Source: Oscillospiraceae bacterium (GTDB lineage: Bacteria > Bacillota > Clostridia > Oscillospirales > CAG-272). From it: a DNA stretch of 64,000 bases. The notes beneath the pieces are model-generated. The model worked only from the letters and a program-made list of their open reading frames with translations. It was not told the DNA's origin and made no database searches. The position numbers and the translations under genes are program-made. Of this stretch, positions 50,552-59,204 are shown piece after piece (positions within the stretch are counted from its first letter, which is position 1; each line of letters begins with the position of its first letter). The stretch is from assembly GCA_015064255.1 (NCBI GenBank), contig SVSP01000007.1, positions 1 to 64,000 on the forward strand, written 5' to 3'.

Positions 50552-50580
50552 TTGAATTTGAAAGAAATTTGTGATATAAT
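50552..50580 (+). promoter_or_regulatory. Promoter for the SbcD/SbcC-like operon
   Basis: TTGAAT (50552-50557) and TATAAT (50575-50580) are 17 nt apart. Confidence 0.75.
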
Positions 50581-50612
50581 TCTTCTATAAGGATAAAATA
50601 TGGAGAATTACT

Positions 50613-51767
50613 ATGATAAAACTTGTTCACTGTGCGGATATTCATCTTGACAGCGCGTTTGCAAGCGAAAATGCGCAGAAGGCGTCTGTGCGCAGAAAAG
50701 AGCTTCGCGAGACCTTTAAGCGTATGATAAGTGAAGCAAAAAAATTCGGAGCCGATATCGTTCTGATAGCGGGCGACCTTTTTGACGGAAAAAACACGTC
50801 AAAAGATACAACTGATCTTATCGTATCCCTTTTTGCCTCGTTTCCCGAATGTAAATTTGTAATATCTCCCGGAAATCACGATTTTTATACTCCCGACTCG
50901 GTCTGGAGTAAGATCGCCTTTTCCGAAAACGTGTTTGTTTTTAAGAGTGAAGAACTTGAAAAGCTAACGTTTGAAAACGTTGGTGAAGATAGCGAAAAGG
51001 TCAATATCTACGGATATGCCTTTACCTCGCAGAATATGGAAAAAAGTCCGATCAGAGATTTTAAAGTCGGCGAAAGCGACAAAAACGATATAAATATCCT
51101 CTGCGCACACGCCGATATTTTTTCGCGTACCAGCAATTACTGCCCTATGACGGCAGACGAAATAGTTGAGTCGGGATTTGATTACGGCGCGCTCGGACAC
51201 GTTCACACAGACGGAAAAATAGTACGCGAAAAGGACACTTGGTACGGATATTCAGGCTCACTTGAAGGGCAGAGCTTCCACGACTGCGGCGAAAGAGGAG
51301 CTTTTTTTGTAACGCTTGATAAAAAAGAAGGTAAAACGGTGTGCGAATGCGAGTTTTTACCCCTTGCAAAGCGTGTTTATATATGCGAGGATATAGACCT
51401 TTCAGGCTCGGTAAGCCACGAAGATATATTCGAAAAGGTGAGAGCGTTTGCCGCAAAGCACACCTACGACGAAAGGACGCTGCTTCGTCTTACGCTTGTC
51501 GGAGATATTTCTCCGTCTGTAAATTTGCCCACACAGACAATAAATGCTGCTTTTTCCGAGGTGTTCCTGCTCGAAATCAAGGACAATACACTTCCGATTT
51601 TCGACTGTGATGCACTTGAGAACGATCTTACGGTCAAAGGAGCGTTTTTCAGAGAGCTTTTGCCTGCACTTGGCAGTGAGGACGAGCGTGAAAGAGCCGT
51701 CGCATCAAAGGCGTTAAAATACGGACTTGCTGCGCTTTCGGGCGGCGAAGTCATTGATTTTGAGTGA
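50613..51767 (+). CDS. Metallophosphoesterase, SbcD/YhaO-like DNA repair exonuclease
   Basis: A 384-residue calcineurin-type nuclease. All metal motifs are present: DIHLD (residues about 9-13), GDLFDG, GNHDF, and the late histidines in CAHAD and GHVH. It resembles the SbcD/Mre11-type nuclease subunit YhaO. Its gene is followed by an SMC-like ATPase after 21 nt; together they should form a double-strand-break processing or membrane-linked nuclease complex. Confidence 0.88.
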   Translation: MIKLVHCADIHLDSAFASENAQKASVRRKELRETFKRMISEAKKFGADIVLIAGDLFDGKNTSKDTTDLIVSLFASFPECKFVISPGNHDFYTPDSVWSKIAFSENVFVFKSEELEKLTFENVGEDSEKVNIYGYAFTSQNMEKSPIRDFKVGESDKNDINILCAHADIFSRTSNYCPMTADEIVESGFDYGALGHVHTDGKIVREKDTWYGYSGSLEGQSFHDCGERGAFFVTLDKKEGKTVCECEFLPLAKRVYICEDIDLSGSVSHEDIFEKVRAFAAKHTYDERTLLRLTLVGDISPSVNLPTQTINAAFSEVFLLEIKDNTLPIFDCDALENDLTVKGAFFRELLPALGSEDERERAVASKALKYGLAALSGGEVIDFE

Positions 51768-51788
51768 ATTATAAAATCGGAGACGGTT

Positions 51789-54086
51789 ATGTACATAGAA
51801 AGTGTTGCTATCGAGTCCTTTGGCTCGTACAAAAATTATGCCTGCGCGTTCGCTCGGGGTATAAACATAATAGAAGGCCCGAATGAGTCGGGAAAGACTA
51901 CACTCGGAGCGTTTATAAAATTTATTTTTTACGGTCTTGGCAAAAAAGCATCATCTCAGGGCGGACTTTCCGAGGTCAAGAGATACAAAAGCTGGGAGAG
52001 CGATACTGCGTCGGGCTCGCTCGTGCTTGAACACGGCGGAAAAAGATATCGCATAGAAAGAATTGTAAGACCGGGTACGCGAACACAGGAAAACGTTAAA
52101 ATAGTTGACCTTGAAACGATGACAGAATGCTTTAAGGGTGAACACCCCGGGAAGCTCTTTTTCGGAGTCGAGGAAGAAGTCTTTTCGCAGACAGCTTACG
52201 TCGGTCAGGCTGACGGCGGCAAGGTAAACGGAAAGCCTGTAAGCTCTGCGATAGAAAATATGCTTTTTTCGGGAGATGAAAGCGTAAGTACGCTTGCGGC
52301 ACAGAAAAAGCTCGAAGATGCGCGCGTTTTGCTTAAATATAAGGTAAGACGAGGCGGAAAAATAACCGAGCTTGAAGATGAAATTGCTTTGCTAAATACC
52401 CGTCTTGAGAACGCAAGGGCAATAGGAAAGGTTCTTTCCGAAAAGGAAAACGAGAAAAAAGAACTTGCAGTTCACTATGCAAAGGAATGTGCAGAGCTTG
52501 AAATACTTCAAAAAAAGCTTGAACGCGCCGATATACGCGAAAAGCTTGAGCATTTTGAGTATTTTGACACTCTTACTGAAAACGCACAGGAAAAAGAAAA
52601 GGAATATAACGCACTTTTTGAGAATATTTCTTTCGACGGATTTGTGCCGGGCGAGCAGTATCTGCGCGAAATCGAAGGTCTTGCATCCGATATAGAGCGT
52701 GCGGATGCGAAAATCTCACAGCTTGAATTAAACGGTGCGCTGCCCGATGATGCCGAAATAAGCAACGAAGAAAACGCGCTTATTGAGAAAATCGAGAGCG
52801 ACGGCGGAATACTCGGTCTTGAAAAAAAGGTCGAAAATATAGCAGAAAATATTAATAAATCTTCAAGAAATGCAAAAATATTTCTCGCGTGCGCTGTCAT
52901 ATCGTTTGTGCTTTTTGCGGTTTTGCTACCTTTTTCCGTATTACCCGCACTGAGTTTGGCTATAATCTCTTTAGGTGCATTTGTTTTGTCACTGCTTGCC
53001 TTTTCAAAGACGCGCGGACTTCGCGGGCAGTATCAGACACTTTCAGATAAATACTCTCCGACGGCACTCGAAAATGTAAGAGAAATCTTTGACAAAATAG
53101 AGAAAAAGCGGTATTTGCAGAATATATATGAGCAAAACAGGGTGTCCATCAAAGAAAAACGCGAAGAGCTTGTGCGCGAGAAGGAAGAATATCTTTGCAA
53201 AATCAAAGAGCTTCTTTCAAGGTGCGGCAAAAAATACAGCGGTGTTTCAGAAGCAAGGCAAGATGTGCGCGAGATAAGAAATTTGCTGACAAGGCTTGAA
53301 AATGCAGACCTTCAAAGAAAAAACGCGCAGAGAGTCAGAGATGATTATGCCTCGAAGCTCCCGACGGCAGATAGAAATGCGCTTGAAAAAGCACTTGAAG
53401 AAAATTTCCCGTGCGGCGAAGTCGATGATGGTGAGTACGATCTTTTGAAAAACAGCTTCGATTCAAAGGCTTACGAAAAGCGTCAGACCGAAGAGGATAT
53501 TAAAACGCTTGAGATAGAAATAACGAAGCTTCTGGCTAAAACGGAGGATCCGATACCGATTTCAGACGAGATTTTCGAGCTTACGGCAAAGATAAAAGAG
53601 CTTGAGATTTGCCACGACGGATATATGCTCGCGATAGAGTCGCTGTCAAACGCTGCCGAAAGACTCCGCAGGGACGTTGCCCCGAGGCTTGCAAAGAGGG
53701 CAAGTGAGATGATGAGCGCAGAAACGCTCGGAAAGTACTCGCTGATAGGTGTAAACGAAAATCTTTCGCTTGAATACGGTACGGATACCGAAGGAATAGG
53801 CAACGTGGTTACCCGTGAGATAGATTATCTCAGTGAGGGAACAAAGGACCTTGCTTACATCAGTCTCAGACTCGCGCTTGTCGAGATACTTTACACTAAG
53901 GCAAAGCCGCCGATACTTTTTGACGAATCCTTTGCCCGTCTTGATGATACCCGACTTGAAAACACTCTTTCGCTTGTCAAGGATTTCTCGTCTTCGGGAA
54001 GTCAGGTGTTTGTGTTCACAAGCCAGAAGCGCGACGCCGAAATTATGAAAAAAGTCGATGAGTTTTCTCACATTTTGATAGGATAA
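51789..54086 (+). CDS. SMC-like ATPase, SbcC/YhaN-like, with central membrane segment
   Basis: A 765-residue protein with Walker A GPNESGKTTLGAF near the N-terminus (about residues 33-45), QTAYVGQ-type Q-loop, two coiled-coil arms (about 180-340 and 415-640), a hydrophobic pair of helices between them (about 357-405, FLACAVISFVLFAVLLPF) and a C-terminal ABC half with LSEGTKDLAYISLRLA (signature motif) and PPILFDESFARLDD (Walker B and D-loop). The membrane segment in place of the zinc hook distinguishes YhaN-like proteins from SbcC. It pairs with the nuclease gene upstream. Confidence 0.87.
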   Translation: MYIESVAIESFGSYKNYACAFARGINIIEGPNESGKTTLGAFIKFIFYGLGKKASSQGGLSEVKRYKSWESDTASGSLVLEHGGKRYRIERIVRPGTRTQENVKIVDLETMTECFKGEHPGKLFFGVEEEVFSQTAYVGQADGGKVNGKPVSSAIENMLFSGDESVSTLAAQKKLEDARVLLKYKVRRGGKITELEDEIALLNTRLENARAIGKVLSEKENEKKELAVHYAKECAELEILQKKLERADIREKLEHFEYFDTLTENAQEKEKEYNALFENISFDGFVPGEQYLREIEGLASDIERADAKISQLELNGALPDDAEISNEENALIEKIESDGGILGLEKKVENIAENINKSSRNAKIFLACAVISFVLFAVLLPFSVLPALSLAIISLGAFVLSLLAFSKTRGLRGQYQTLSDKYSPTALENVREIFDKIEKKRYLQNIYEQNRVSIKEKREELVREKEEYLCKIKELLSRCGKKYSGVSEARQDVREIRNLLTRLENADLQRKNAQRVRDDYASKLPTADRNALEKALEENFPCGEVDDGEYDLLKNSFDSKAYEKRQTEEDIKTLEIEITKLLAKTEDPIPISDEIFELTAKIKELEICHDGYMLAIESLSNAAERLRRDVAPRLAKRASEMMSAETLGKYSLIGVNENLSLEYGTDTEGIGNVVTREIDYLSEGTKDLAYISLRLALVEILYTKAKPPILFDESFARLDDTRLENTLSLVKDFSSSGSQVFVFTSQKRDAEIMKKVDEFSHILIG

Positions 54087-54099
54087 TTTAAAAATACTA

Positions 54100-54128
54100 T
54101 TGACAAATAATGTAAAATATGTCATTAT
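54100..54128 (+). promoter_or_regulatory. Promoter for rubrerythrin
   Basis: TTGACA (54100-54105) and CATTAT (54123-54128) are 17 nt apart. No PerR-box palindrome is obvious. Confidence 0.65.
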
Positions 54129-54172
54129 ATTAACGTAGAACTTACAAATAAATTTTGAAAGGAAATATAAAA

Positions 54173-54712
54173 ATGGAACTTAAAGGATCAAGAACCGAAG
54201 CCAATCTTATGGCAGCTTTTGCCGGCGAATCTCAGGCAAGAAACAAGTACACATACTACGCATCTAAGGCTAAAAAAGACGGATATGTGCAGATAGCAAA
54301 AATATTTGAAGAAACAGCAGAAAACGAGAAGGAACACGCAAAGATATGGTTCAAGCTTCTTCACGACGGAGAAGTTCCTACAACTACCGTAAACCTTGAA
54401 GACGCTGCTGCAGGCGAGCATTACGAGTGGACAGATATGTACGCTGAATTTGCCAAGGTTGCAAAGGAAGAGGGATTTGATCACATCGCATATCTCTTCA
54501 GTGCTGTTGCAAAGATCGAAAAGGAACACGAAGAGCGTTACAGAAAGCTTCTTGCCAATATCGAAGGTGATCTCGTATTCTCCAAGGATAACGACGTTAT
54601 CTGGCAGTGCTCCAACTGCGGTCATATTATGATCGGTCAGAAGGCTCCCAAGATGTGCCCCGTATGCGCACATCCCCAGGCTTACTTCCAGGTAAAGGCT
54701 GAAAATTATTGA
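54173..54712 (+). CDS. Rubrerythrin
   Basis: A 179-residue peroxide-reducing protein: a four-helix diiron domain (residues about 1-135) with E-x-x-H motifs in ENEKEHAK and IEKEHEERY, and a C-terminal rubredoxin-like domain with CSNCGHIM and CPVCAHPQ binding one iron. It reduces H2O2 in anaerobes. The start is ATG at 54173 with AAAGGA; the TTG at 54155 overlaps the SD. It is monocistronic with its own terminator. Confidence 0.95.
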   Translation: MELKGSRTEANLMAAFAGESQARNKYTYYASKAKKDGYVQIAKIFEETAENEKEHAKIWFKLLHDGEVPTTTVNLEDAAAGEHYEWTDMYAEFAKVAKEEGFDHIAYLFSAVAKIEKEHEERYRKLLANIEGDLVFSKDNDVIWQCSNCGHIMIGQKAPKMCPVCAHPQAYFQVKAENY

Positions 54713-54726
54713 TTGAGAACTGAAAA

Positions 54727-54759
54727 TACAAAAGCACCGCAGACTTGCGGTGCTTTTGT
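54727..54759 (+). terminator. Terminator of rubrerythrin
   Basis: AAAAGCACCGCA pairs with TTGCGGTGCTTTT around a short GAC loop. Confidence 0.87.
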
Positions 54760-55002
54760 GCTTATATTCGAGGGTCTGTTTTTAGGTTGTCAGGGATACT
54801 GACCGCAGAGCGACGGATTTGCCGTTAGAATTGTCGGATATTTCACCGCCGTATCGGAGTATTTTTATTCTCCCTTTTCAAACACAAAATTATATGCTAT
54901 AATATTTTTGAAATAATATTTTAGAAATCATAAGGATTTTTAACTTTTCAGTTGTATAATAAGTGAAAAGATCTGATGAATATTCAAGTCGGAGGAAAAA
55001 AT
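54760..55002. other. Gap before the sigma factor gene
   Basis: No gene supported. On the minus strand near 54800-54870 a short frame reads ..KYPTILTANPSLCGQYP then stop, which may be a coding remnant or chance. On the plus strand TATAAT at 54955-54960 lacks a clear -35; the sequence AAGGATTTTTAAC upstream of it was examined as a possible ECF promoter but is not convincing. Confidence 0.5.
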
Positions 55003-55554
55003 ATGGATAACGGCGCAAGTAGCTACCGCCGCTATCTGAGTGGTGACGAAAATGCTTTTGACGAAATAATGGAAAATTATTTCGACAGTCTTATCTTTTT
55101 CATTGACCGGTACGTTCACGATACTTCTGCCGCAGAGGATATTGCTATTGATACCTTTACGTATATGATAACAAATCCTCACAAATACGATTTCAGAGTA
55201 ACGCTTAAAACTTACCTCTTTATGATAGGCAAAAGCCGCGCTCTGAATTATCTGAAGCATCGCGCAAAATTTCAGACAGCAGACATTCTGATATCCGAAA
55301 ACGATATTTCAGAGCGAATAACACTCGAAGAAAGCGTAATAAAAAACGAACAAAACCGCTTACTTAATAAAGCTGTCGAGCAATTGTCTGATGATATGAA
55401 GATTGCCGTACACCTCGTTTATTTTGAAGAGTTATCATACGAGGAGGCTGCCAAAGTAATGAAAAAGAACAAAAAGCAGGTCGATAATCTTCTTTATCGA
55501 GCAAAAAATACTCTTCGCACTATCTTGGAGAAGGAAGGCACTGTATTATTATGA
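55003..55554 (+). CDS. ECF-type RNA polymerase sigma factor
   Basis: A 183-residue sigma-70 family factor of the extracytoplasmic-function type. Region 2 spans about residues 15-80 (YLSGDENAFDEIMENYFDSL, AAEDIAIDTFTYM) and region 4 about 120-175, with the helix-turn-helix LSYEEAAKVMKKNKKQVDNLLYRAKNTLR. The start is ATG at 55003 with GGAGG 8 nt upstream. It overlaps the next gene by 4 nt (ATGA), a membrane protein that is its likely regulator. Confidence 0.9.
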   Translation: MDNGASSYRRYLSGDENAFDEIMENYFDSLIFFIDRYVHDTSAAEDIAIDTFTYMITNPHKYDFRVTLKTYLFMIGKSRALNYLKHRAKFQTADILISENDISERITLEESVIKNEQNRLLNKAVEQLSDDMKIAVHLVYFEELSYEEAAKVMKKNKKQVDNLLYRAKNTLRTILEKEGTVLL

Positions 55555-56003
55555 GAACTTTAGATGAACGCAAAGCCGAGGTATATCGCCGAAGCGAAAT
55601 AATATCGGTAAAAAGAAGGAAACGTACACGTATTCTTCTCTTCACAATACCTACACTCTTCGTGTGCGTTATTATATCCTCGGTGATAGTAAATTCTATA
55701 TTAAACGCTCTGAATACAGTACCGCAAGACGAAAATAAAGATGTGTCAAGCGGCATTGTACGCGGAGAGTGGGGCGATGATATCTTCGGACCGATTATTG
55801 GCAACACTGAGGACGATGTGTTGCCGGAAACTGAAGGTGAAAGTAAAACCCACCGTATAAACATCACCGATCCGAGTGGCAAGGTGACAGAATATACGCT
55901 TAAAGGAAACACTCTTTGGAACATTACAAAGGGAGAAATGCGAAAACTGACCGACGAGCAGTTAAAAACGGTCAAAAAGCTTTTCGGCATAGCTGATGAA
56001 TAA
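55551..56003 (+). CDS. Single-pass membrane protein, probable anti-sigma partner
   Basis: A 150-residue protein with a short basic cytoplasmic N-terminus (residues 1-26, VKRRKRTR), one transmembrane helix (about 27-50) and an extracytoplasmic acidic domain (about 55-150) containing ITDPSGKVTEYTLKGNTL. No zinc-binding anti-sigma motif (H-x3-C-x2-C) is visible, so the assignment rests on topology and on ATGA coupling to the sigma gene. A function as sensor or anti-sigma factor is inferred. Confidence 0.6.
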   Translation: MRTLDERKAEVYRRSEIISVKRRKRTRILLFTIPTLFVCVIISSVIVNSILNALNTVPQDENKDVSSGIVRGEWGDDIFGPIIGNTEDDVLPETEGESKTHRINITDPSGKVTEYTLKGNTLWNITKGEMRKLTDEQLKTVKKLFGIADE

Positions 56004-56053
56004 AATATTTAAACAAACTCATACTACTTGTTATCTTTCAAGATATGATGCAA

Positions 56054-56147
56054 GTCTGAAAAATGGGTGATTTTTCAGACCGAAGTTTTGTGACTTTTTG
56101 CAAAGCGCACAAAACTTCATAAGCAAAAGAAAGGAATGATCATAAAT
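56054..56147 (+). promoter_or_regulatory. Tandem-hairpin 5' leader, copy 2
   Basis: Hairpin 1: GTCTGAAAAAT (56054-56064) / ATTTTTCAGAC (56070-56080). Hairpin 2: GTTTTGT (56085-56091) / ACAAAAC (56109-56115), then AAAGGAATGATCATA. It matches the leader of the URO-D-like gene at 17270-17370. A TATGAT -10-like box (56044-56049) lies just before it without a good -35. Confidence 0.75.
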
Positions 56148-57401
56148 ATGAAAACAAGAATACTTCTCACACTCACAAGCTTTTTGCTTCTTTTGTCAAT
56201 GACGTTGAATCTCGGTGGTTGTATGAACTCTTTTGCATCCGACGATCTGATGAAGGGCATAAAAGCAAATTTCGTTTCGGGAAAGGAAACAGACGATGCT
56301 TTTATTCTTGCACAGACCGAGCTTGCACTCAAGCTTTTTAAAGCCTCTGTAAACCAGAGCAAAAACGAAAACGTACTGATTTCTCCGCTTTCGATACTTC
56401 TCGCGCTTGCTATGACGGCAAACGGTGCCGACGGAGAAACCCGTGCGGAAATGGAAGCTCTTCTCGGCGGAGATATCAAGCTTGATGATCTCAACGAGTA
56501 TATTTACACTTACGTAAAAAGTCTACCCTCAAGCAAGCAGGCAAAGCTCGAAATAGCAAACTCGATATGGTTCAGAGATTCGGAAAGTTTTACAGTAGAA
56601 AAAGACTTTTTGCAGACCAACGCAGACTATTACGGTGCGGAAATATACAAATCGGCGTTTGATGAGTCCACTTTAGATGACATCAACTCGTGGGTGAGCA
56701 AGAACACCGACGGTATGATCGAGAAAATATTCGAAGAAATAAATTCCGATGCACTTATGTACCTCATAAACGCGCTTGTTTTCGACGCCGAGTGGGAAAA
56801 AGTCTATTCGGAAACGAGTATTTCCGACAAAGATTTTACTTCTATAAGCGGAGAGACCGACACGGTTAAAATGATGCATTCCACCGAATACAAATATCTG
56901 CACAGCAAAAACGCTACAGGCGTTATCAAGGATTACAAGGGCAAAAAATACAGCTTCGCGGCGATACTTCCCGATAAGGGAATTGATCTTTACGACTATA
57001 TAGATTCTCTTACGGCAAAAGATCTCAGAGAAATGCTTTCCGACTGTGATAATGTTCAGGTAATTACTCAAATACCCAAATTCAAATACGATTACAGCCT
57101 TTATATGAAAAACATCCTGTCATCACTCGGAATGCCGTCCGCTTTCGCTCACAACGCTGATTTTTCAAGTGTTTCAAAGGATCAGAGTATTTTCGTAGAA
57201 GATATCATTCACAAAACGTTTATAGACGTTTCCGAAAACGGCACGAAAGCCGCGGCTGTCACCGGCGCAATAGAACGCGCTTGGGGAGATGAAGTGCAAA
57301 AAGCGTACGTCACTCTCAATCGCCCATTTATCTATATGATAATTGATAACGAAACGAATCTTCCGATATTCATCGGCGCAGTTACGGATATAAGTAATTA
57401 A
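56148..57401 (+). CDS. Serpin family lipoprotein
   Basis: A 417-residue protein: a lipoprotein signal peptide with lipobox LNLGGC (Cys25), then a complete serpin fold (NVLISPLSILLALAMTANGADGET, NALVFDAEWEKVY, FAAILPDKGI, and the C-terminal NRPFIYMIIDNETNLPIFIG). The reactive-centre-loop hinge is ENGTKAAAVTGA, matching the inhibitory consensus E-x-G-T-x-A4-T, so it is probably an active suicide inhibitor of serine or cysteine proteases; the scissile bond would lie near ..IERAWG... Bacterial serpins are rare and often protect against host or competitor proteases. The start is ATG at 56148; the ATG at 56136 lies in the extended SD. Confidence 0.93.
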   Translation: MKTRILLTLTSFLLLLSMTLNLGGCMNSFASDDLMKGIKANFVSGKETDDAFILAQTELALKLFKASVNQSKNENVLISPLSILLALAMTANGADGETRAEMEALLGGDIKLDDLNEYIYTYVKSLPSSKQAKLEIANSIWFRDSESFTVEKDFLQTNADYYGAEIYKSAFDESTLDDINSWVSKNTDGMIEKIFEEINSDALMYLINALVFDAEWEKVYSETSISDKDFTSISGETDTVKMMHSTEYKYLHSKNATGVIKDYKGKKYSFAAILPDKGIDLYDYIDSLTAKDLREMLSDCDNVQVITQIPKFKYDYSLYMKNILSSLGMPSAFAHNADFSSVSKDQSIFVEDIIHKTFIDVSENGTKAAAVTGAIERAWGDEVQKAYVTLNRPFIYMIIDNETNLPIFIGAVTDISN

Positions 57402-57485
57402 AAAACGGATGCCGATTGTCAATCTCCTTAAAGGAAAAATTGAAATAAGGATATAGACATAGTCCAAAACCGGCGATAAAAAACA

Positions 57486-57535
57486 GAAGAGAGAGTAATG
57501 CGGAATCAGAATCTCCGTAAAACTCTCTCTTTTAT
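57486..57535 (+). terminator. Terminator of the serpin gene
   Basis: AGAGAGAGT pairs with ACTCTCTCTTTT, with an inner GGA/TCC stem. Confidence 0.75.
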
Positions 57536-57575
57536 GCTTTTTATAAGTGCTATCACAGACAGTAGGGAAATAAAA

Positions 57576-57612
57576 CCGGCGTGATACTCCGATAAGAGTA
57601 TCACGCCACCGC
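57576..57612 (-). terminator. Terminator of the DUF11-type gene
   Basis: GGCGTGATACTC pairs with GAGTATCACGCC; on the minus strand it is followed by GGTTTTATTT. Confidence 0.75.
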
Positions 57613-57639
57613 GCGGGGGATTTTTGTCTATTCAAGTAT

Positions 57640-58494
57640 TCAAATAGTTCCGGTAACAGTAAGCACACTTACGCCCGGTACCGTCGTCCAAACTCCGCTT
57701 TCTGCATCCTGAACGTATGATGCCGCAGGAACGGTTATCTGTCCGGGCACAGTTACGAAGCTTCCCGTTGCTTCATCGTAAGTGTAATTTGTTCCTTCGC
57801 TCCACGTGTTTCCGTTGAACACTACGACAAGATCGGACAAAGCCGGATCGAAAATATCGGTAAGCGTTGCATTATCGGTAGCAACAGCCTCTGTATTTCC
57901 GTAGTTTTGAATAGTGAACGTATAGGTCACTCTGCTGTTTTCGCTCACGGTTGTCGGATAAATGCTCTTGTTTATCATAAGATTTGCTCCCGACAGGGCT
58001 GTTACGGTCTCACTTGCCGTAACGGGAGTCGTTATCCCGCCTCCGCTTACAGTTGCCGTATTCACGATACTGCCGTCAACACCAAGAGGTGCGAACTGAT
58101 TTACCGTAGCCTCATATACAATCACCGCGTTGCCCCCACCGGGAACTGAAATACCGCTTACAGTCAGCGGCGGTCCTGCCGTTACTGTAGGATCAGCCTG
58201 AAGAACTCCGTTTACATAATATAACAAGGAATCCTCACGGTAGGAAAGCGGGTAAAGCGTTTCTCCGTTAAAGGTATATGCGCCGAGGTCATCGCTTACA
58301 GTCAAGCCTGTTATCGGTGTCGTGCCGGAGTTCAGAATACTTACAACGTAAGTTACGCTGTTCCCGTCGCCGTATTCGTTGCGCACAGCTCTTTTGGTGG
58401 CTGAAAGCACTTCCAAAAGTTCACCTGTTGCCACGTTGGAATTGGTTACCACATCATTATAAGACAGTGTTGCCTGATTGGTGAATATTGCCAT
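57640..58494 (-). CDS. DUF11-type repeat protein
   Basis: A 284-residue beta-rich protein starting MAIFTNQATLSYND, with two DUF11-like Ig domains (residues about 25-145 and 165-284; TYVVSILNSGTTPITGLTVSDDLG and TYTFTIQNYGNTEAVATDNATLTDIF). It has no signal peptide, sorting signal or transmembrane helix, yet such domains are normally surface or structural. A similar short class is widespread in Clostridia; the role is unknown and may be in spore or particle coats. The RBS is very strong (GGAGGTGG). Confidence 0.8.
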   Translation of the reverse strand: MAIFTNQATLSYNDVVTNSNVATGELLEVLSATKRAVRNEYGDGNSVTYVVSILNSGTTPITGLTVSDDLGAYTFNGETLYPLSYREDSLLYYVNGVLQADPTVTAGPPLTVSGISVPGGGNAVIVYEATVNQFAPLGVDGSIVNTATVSGGGITTPVTASETVTALSGANLMINKSIYPTTVSENSRVTYTFTIQNYGNTEAVATDNATLTDIFDPALSDLVVVFNGNTWSEGTNYTYDEATGSFVTVPGQITVPAASYVQDAESGVWTTVPGVSVLTVTGTI

Positions 58495-58630
58495 AAAACC
58501 ACCTCCGTTTTATAATACCAAATGACAGTGTCATTCGGTTCTATACAATATATGTCGATCCAACGAAGGTTGTCACTTGAAAATACAACTTGGTTCATTT
58601 TTATTACACAGATTATTTCAAAGTTATTTA

Positions 58631-58659
58631 TTGAACTTGGAAATTTATTGTGCTATATT
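58631..58659 (+). promoter_or_regulatory. Promoter for the zinc-ribbon membrane protein operon
   Basis: TTGAAC (58631-58636) and TATATT (58654-58659) are 17 nt apart. Confidence 0.65.
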
Positions 58660-58698
58660 TAACATAAACTGTTTTATATATAGCGAAAGGCTTGGTTT

Positions 58699-59184
58699 AT
58701 GAAATTTAAAGAAAAATTAATGCGCTTTATGTTCGGAAGATACGGCAGCGATCAGCTCGGCAACTTTATGATGTGGACGTACATCGGGCTTCTTTTAGCC
58801 AATATTTTCGTAAAGTCGCTGATAATGTACACACTCGCGCTCATACTGATGTTTTTGACTCTCTTTCGTATGTTCTCTCGGAATATCAATGCACGAAACA
58901 AGGAAAATCTCAAATTTTTATCTGCAAAAAAGAAATTTACCTCTTTTTTTAAATTGCAGTTTGACCGAGTACGCGATATGCGCAAAAAGGTTTACAAAAA
59001 ATGTCCGTCCTGCAAGGCGACAGTGCGGCTTCCGCGTCAGTCGGGGAAGCACTCTGTAGTTTGTCCGTCGTGCAAGGAGCGTTTTTCGGTAAAAATAATG
59101 CCTTTTGCCGCGATTCTTTCTATAATTATCGCAGGCATACTGATTCTCACCGCCATACCCGTACTTCTCATCATATTCTTATAA
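58699..59184 (+). CDS. Membrane protein with zinc-ribbon
   Basis: A 161-residue protein: two N-terminal transmembrane helices (residues about 22-58), a cytoplasmic zinc-ribbon with CPSCKATV and CPSCKERF (about 102-132), and a C-terminal helix (about 136-160). The N-terminus MRFMFGRYGSDQLGNF is recognisable from a clostridial family of unknown function. The UPF0340 gene follows after 20 nt on the same transcript. Confidence 0.8.
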   Translation: MKFKEKLMRFMFGRYGSDQLGNFMMWTYIGLLLANIFVKSLIMYTLALILMFLTLFRMFSRNINARNKENLKFLSAKKKFTSFFKLQFDRVRDMRKKVYKKCPSCKATVRLPRQSGKHSVVCPSCKERFSVKIMPFAAILSIIIAGILILTAIPVLLIIFL

Positions 59185-59204
59185 AAAACAAAGGACACAG
59201 AAAA

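Noticed and set aside
54800-54870. Minus-strand peptide ending KYPTILTANPSLCGQYP before the sigma gene
   Set aside because: It looks superficially like a protein C-terminus, but no upstream frame, RBS or domain supports it.
54955-54960. ECF autoregulatory promoter before the sigma gene
   Set aside because: No matching -35 such as GGAAC was found, and no second copy of a shared motif could be seen upstream of the serpin gene.
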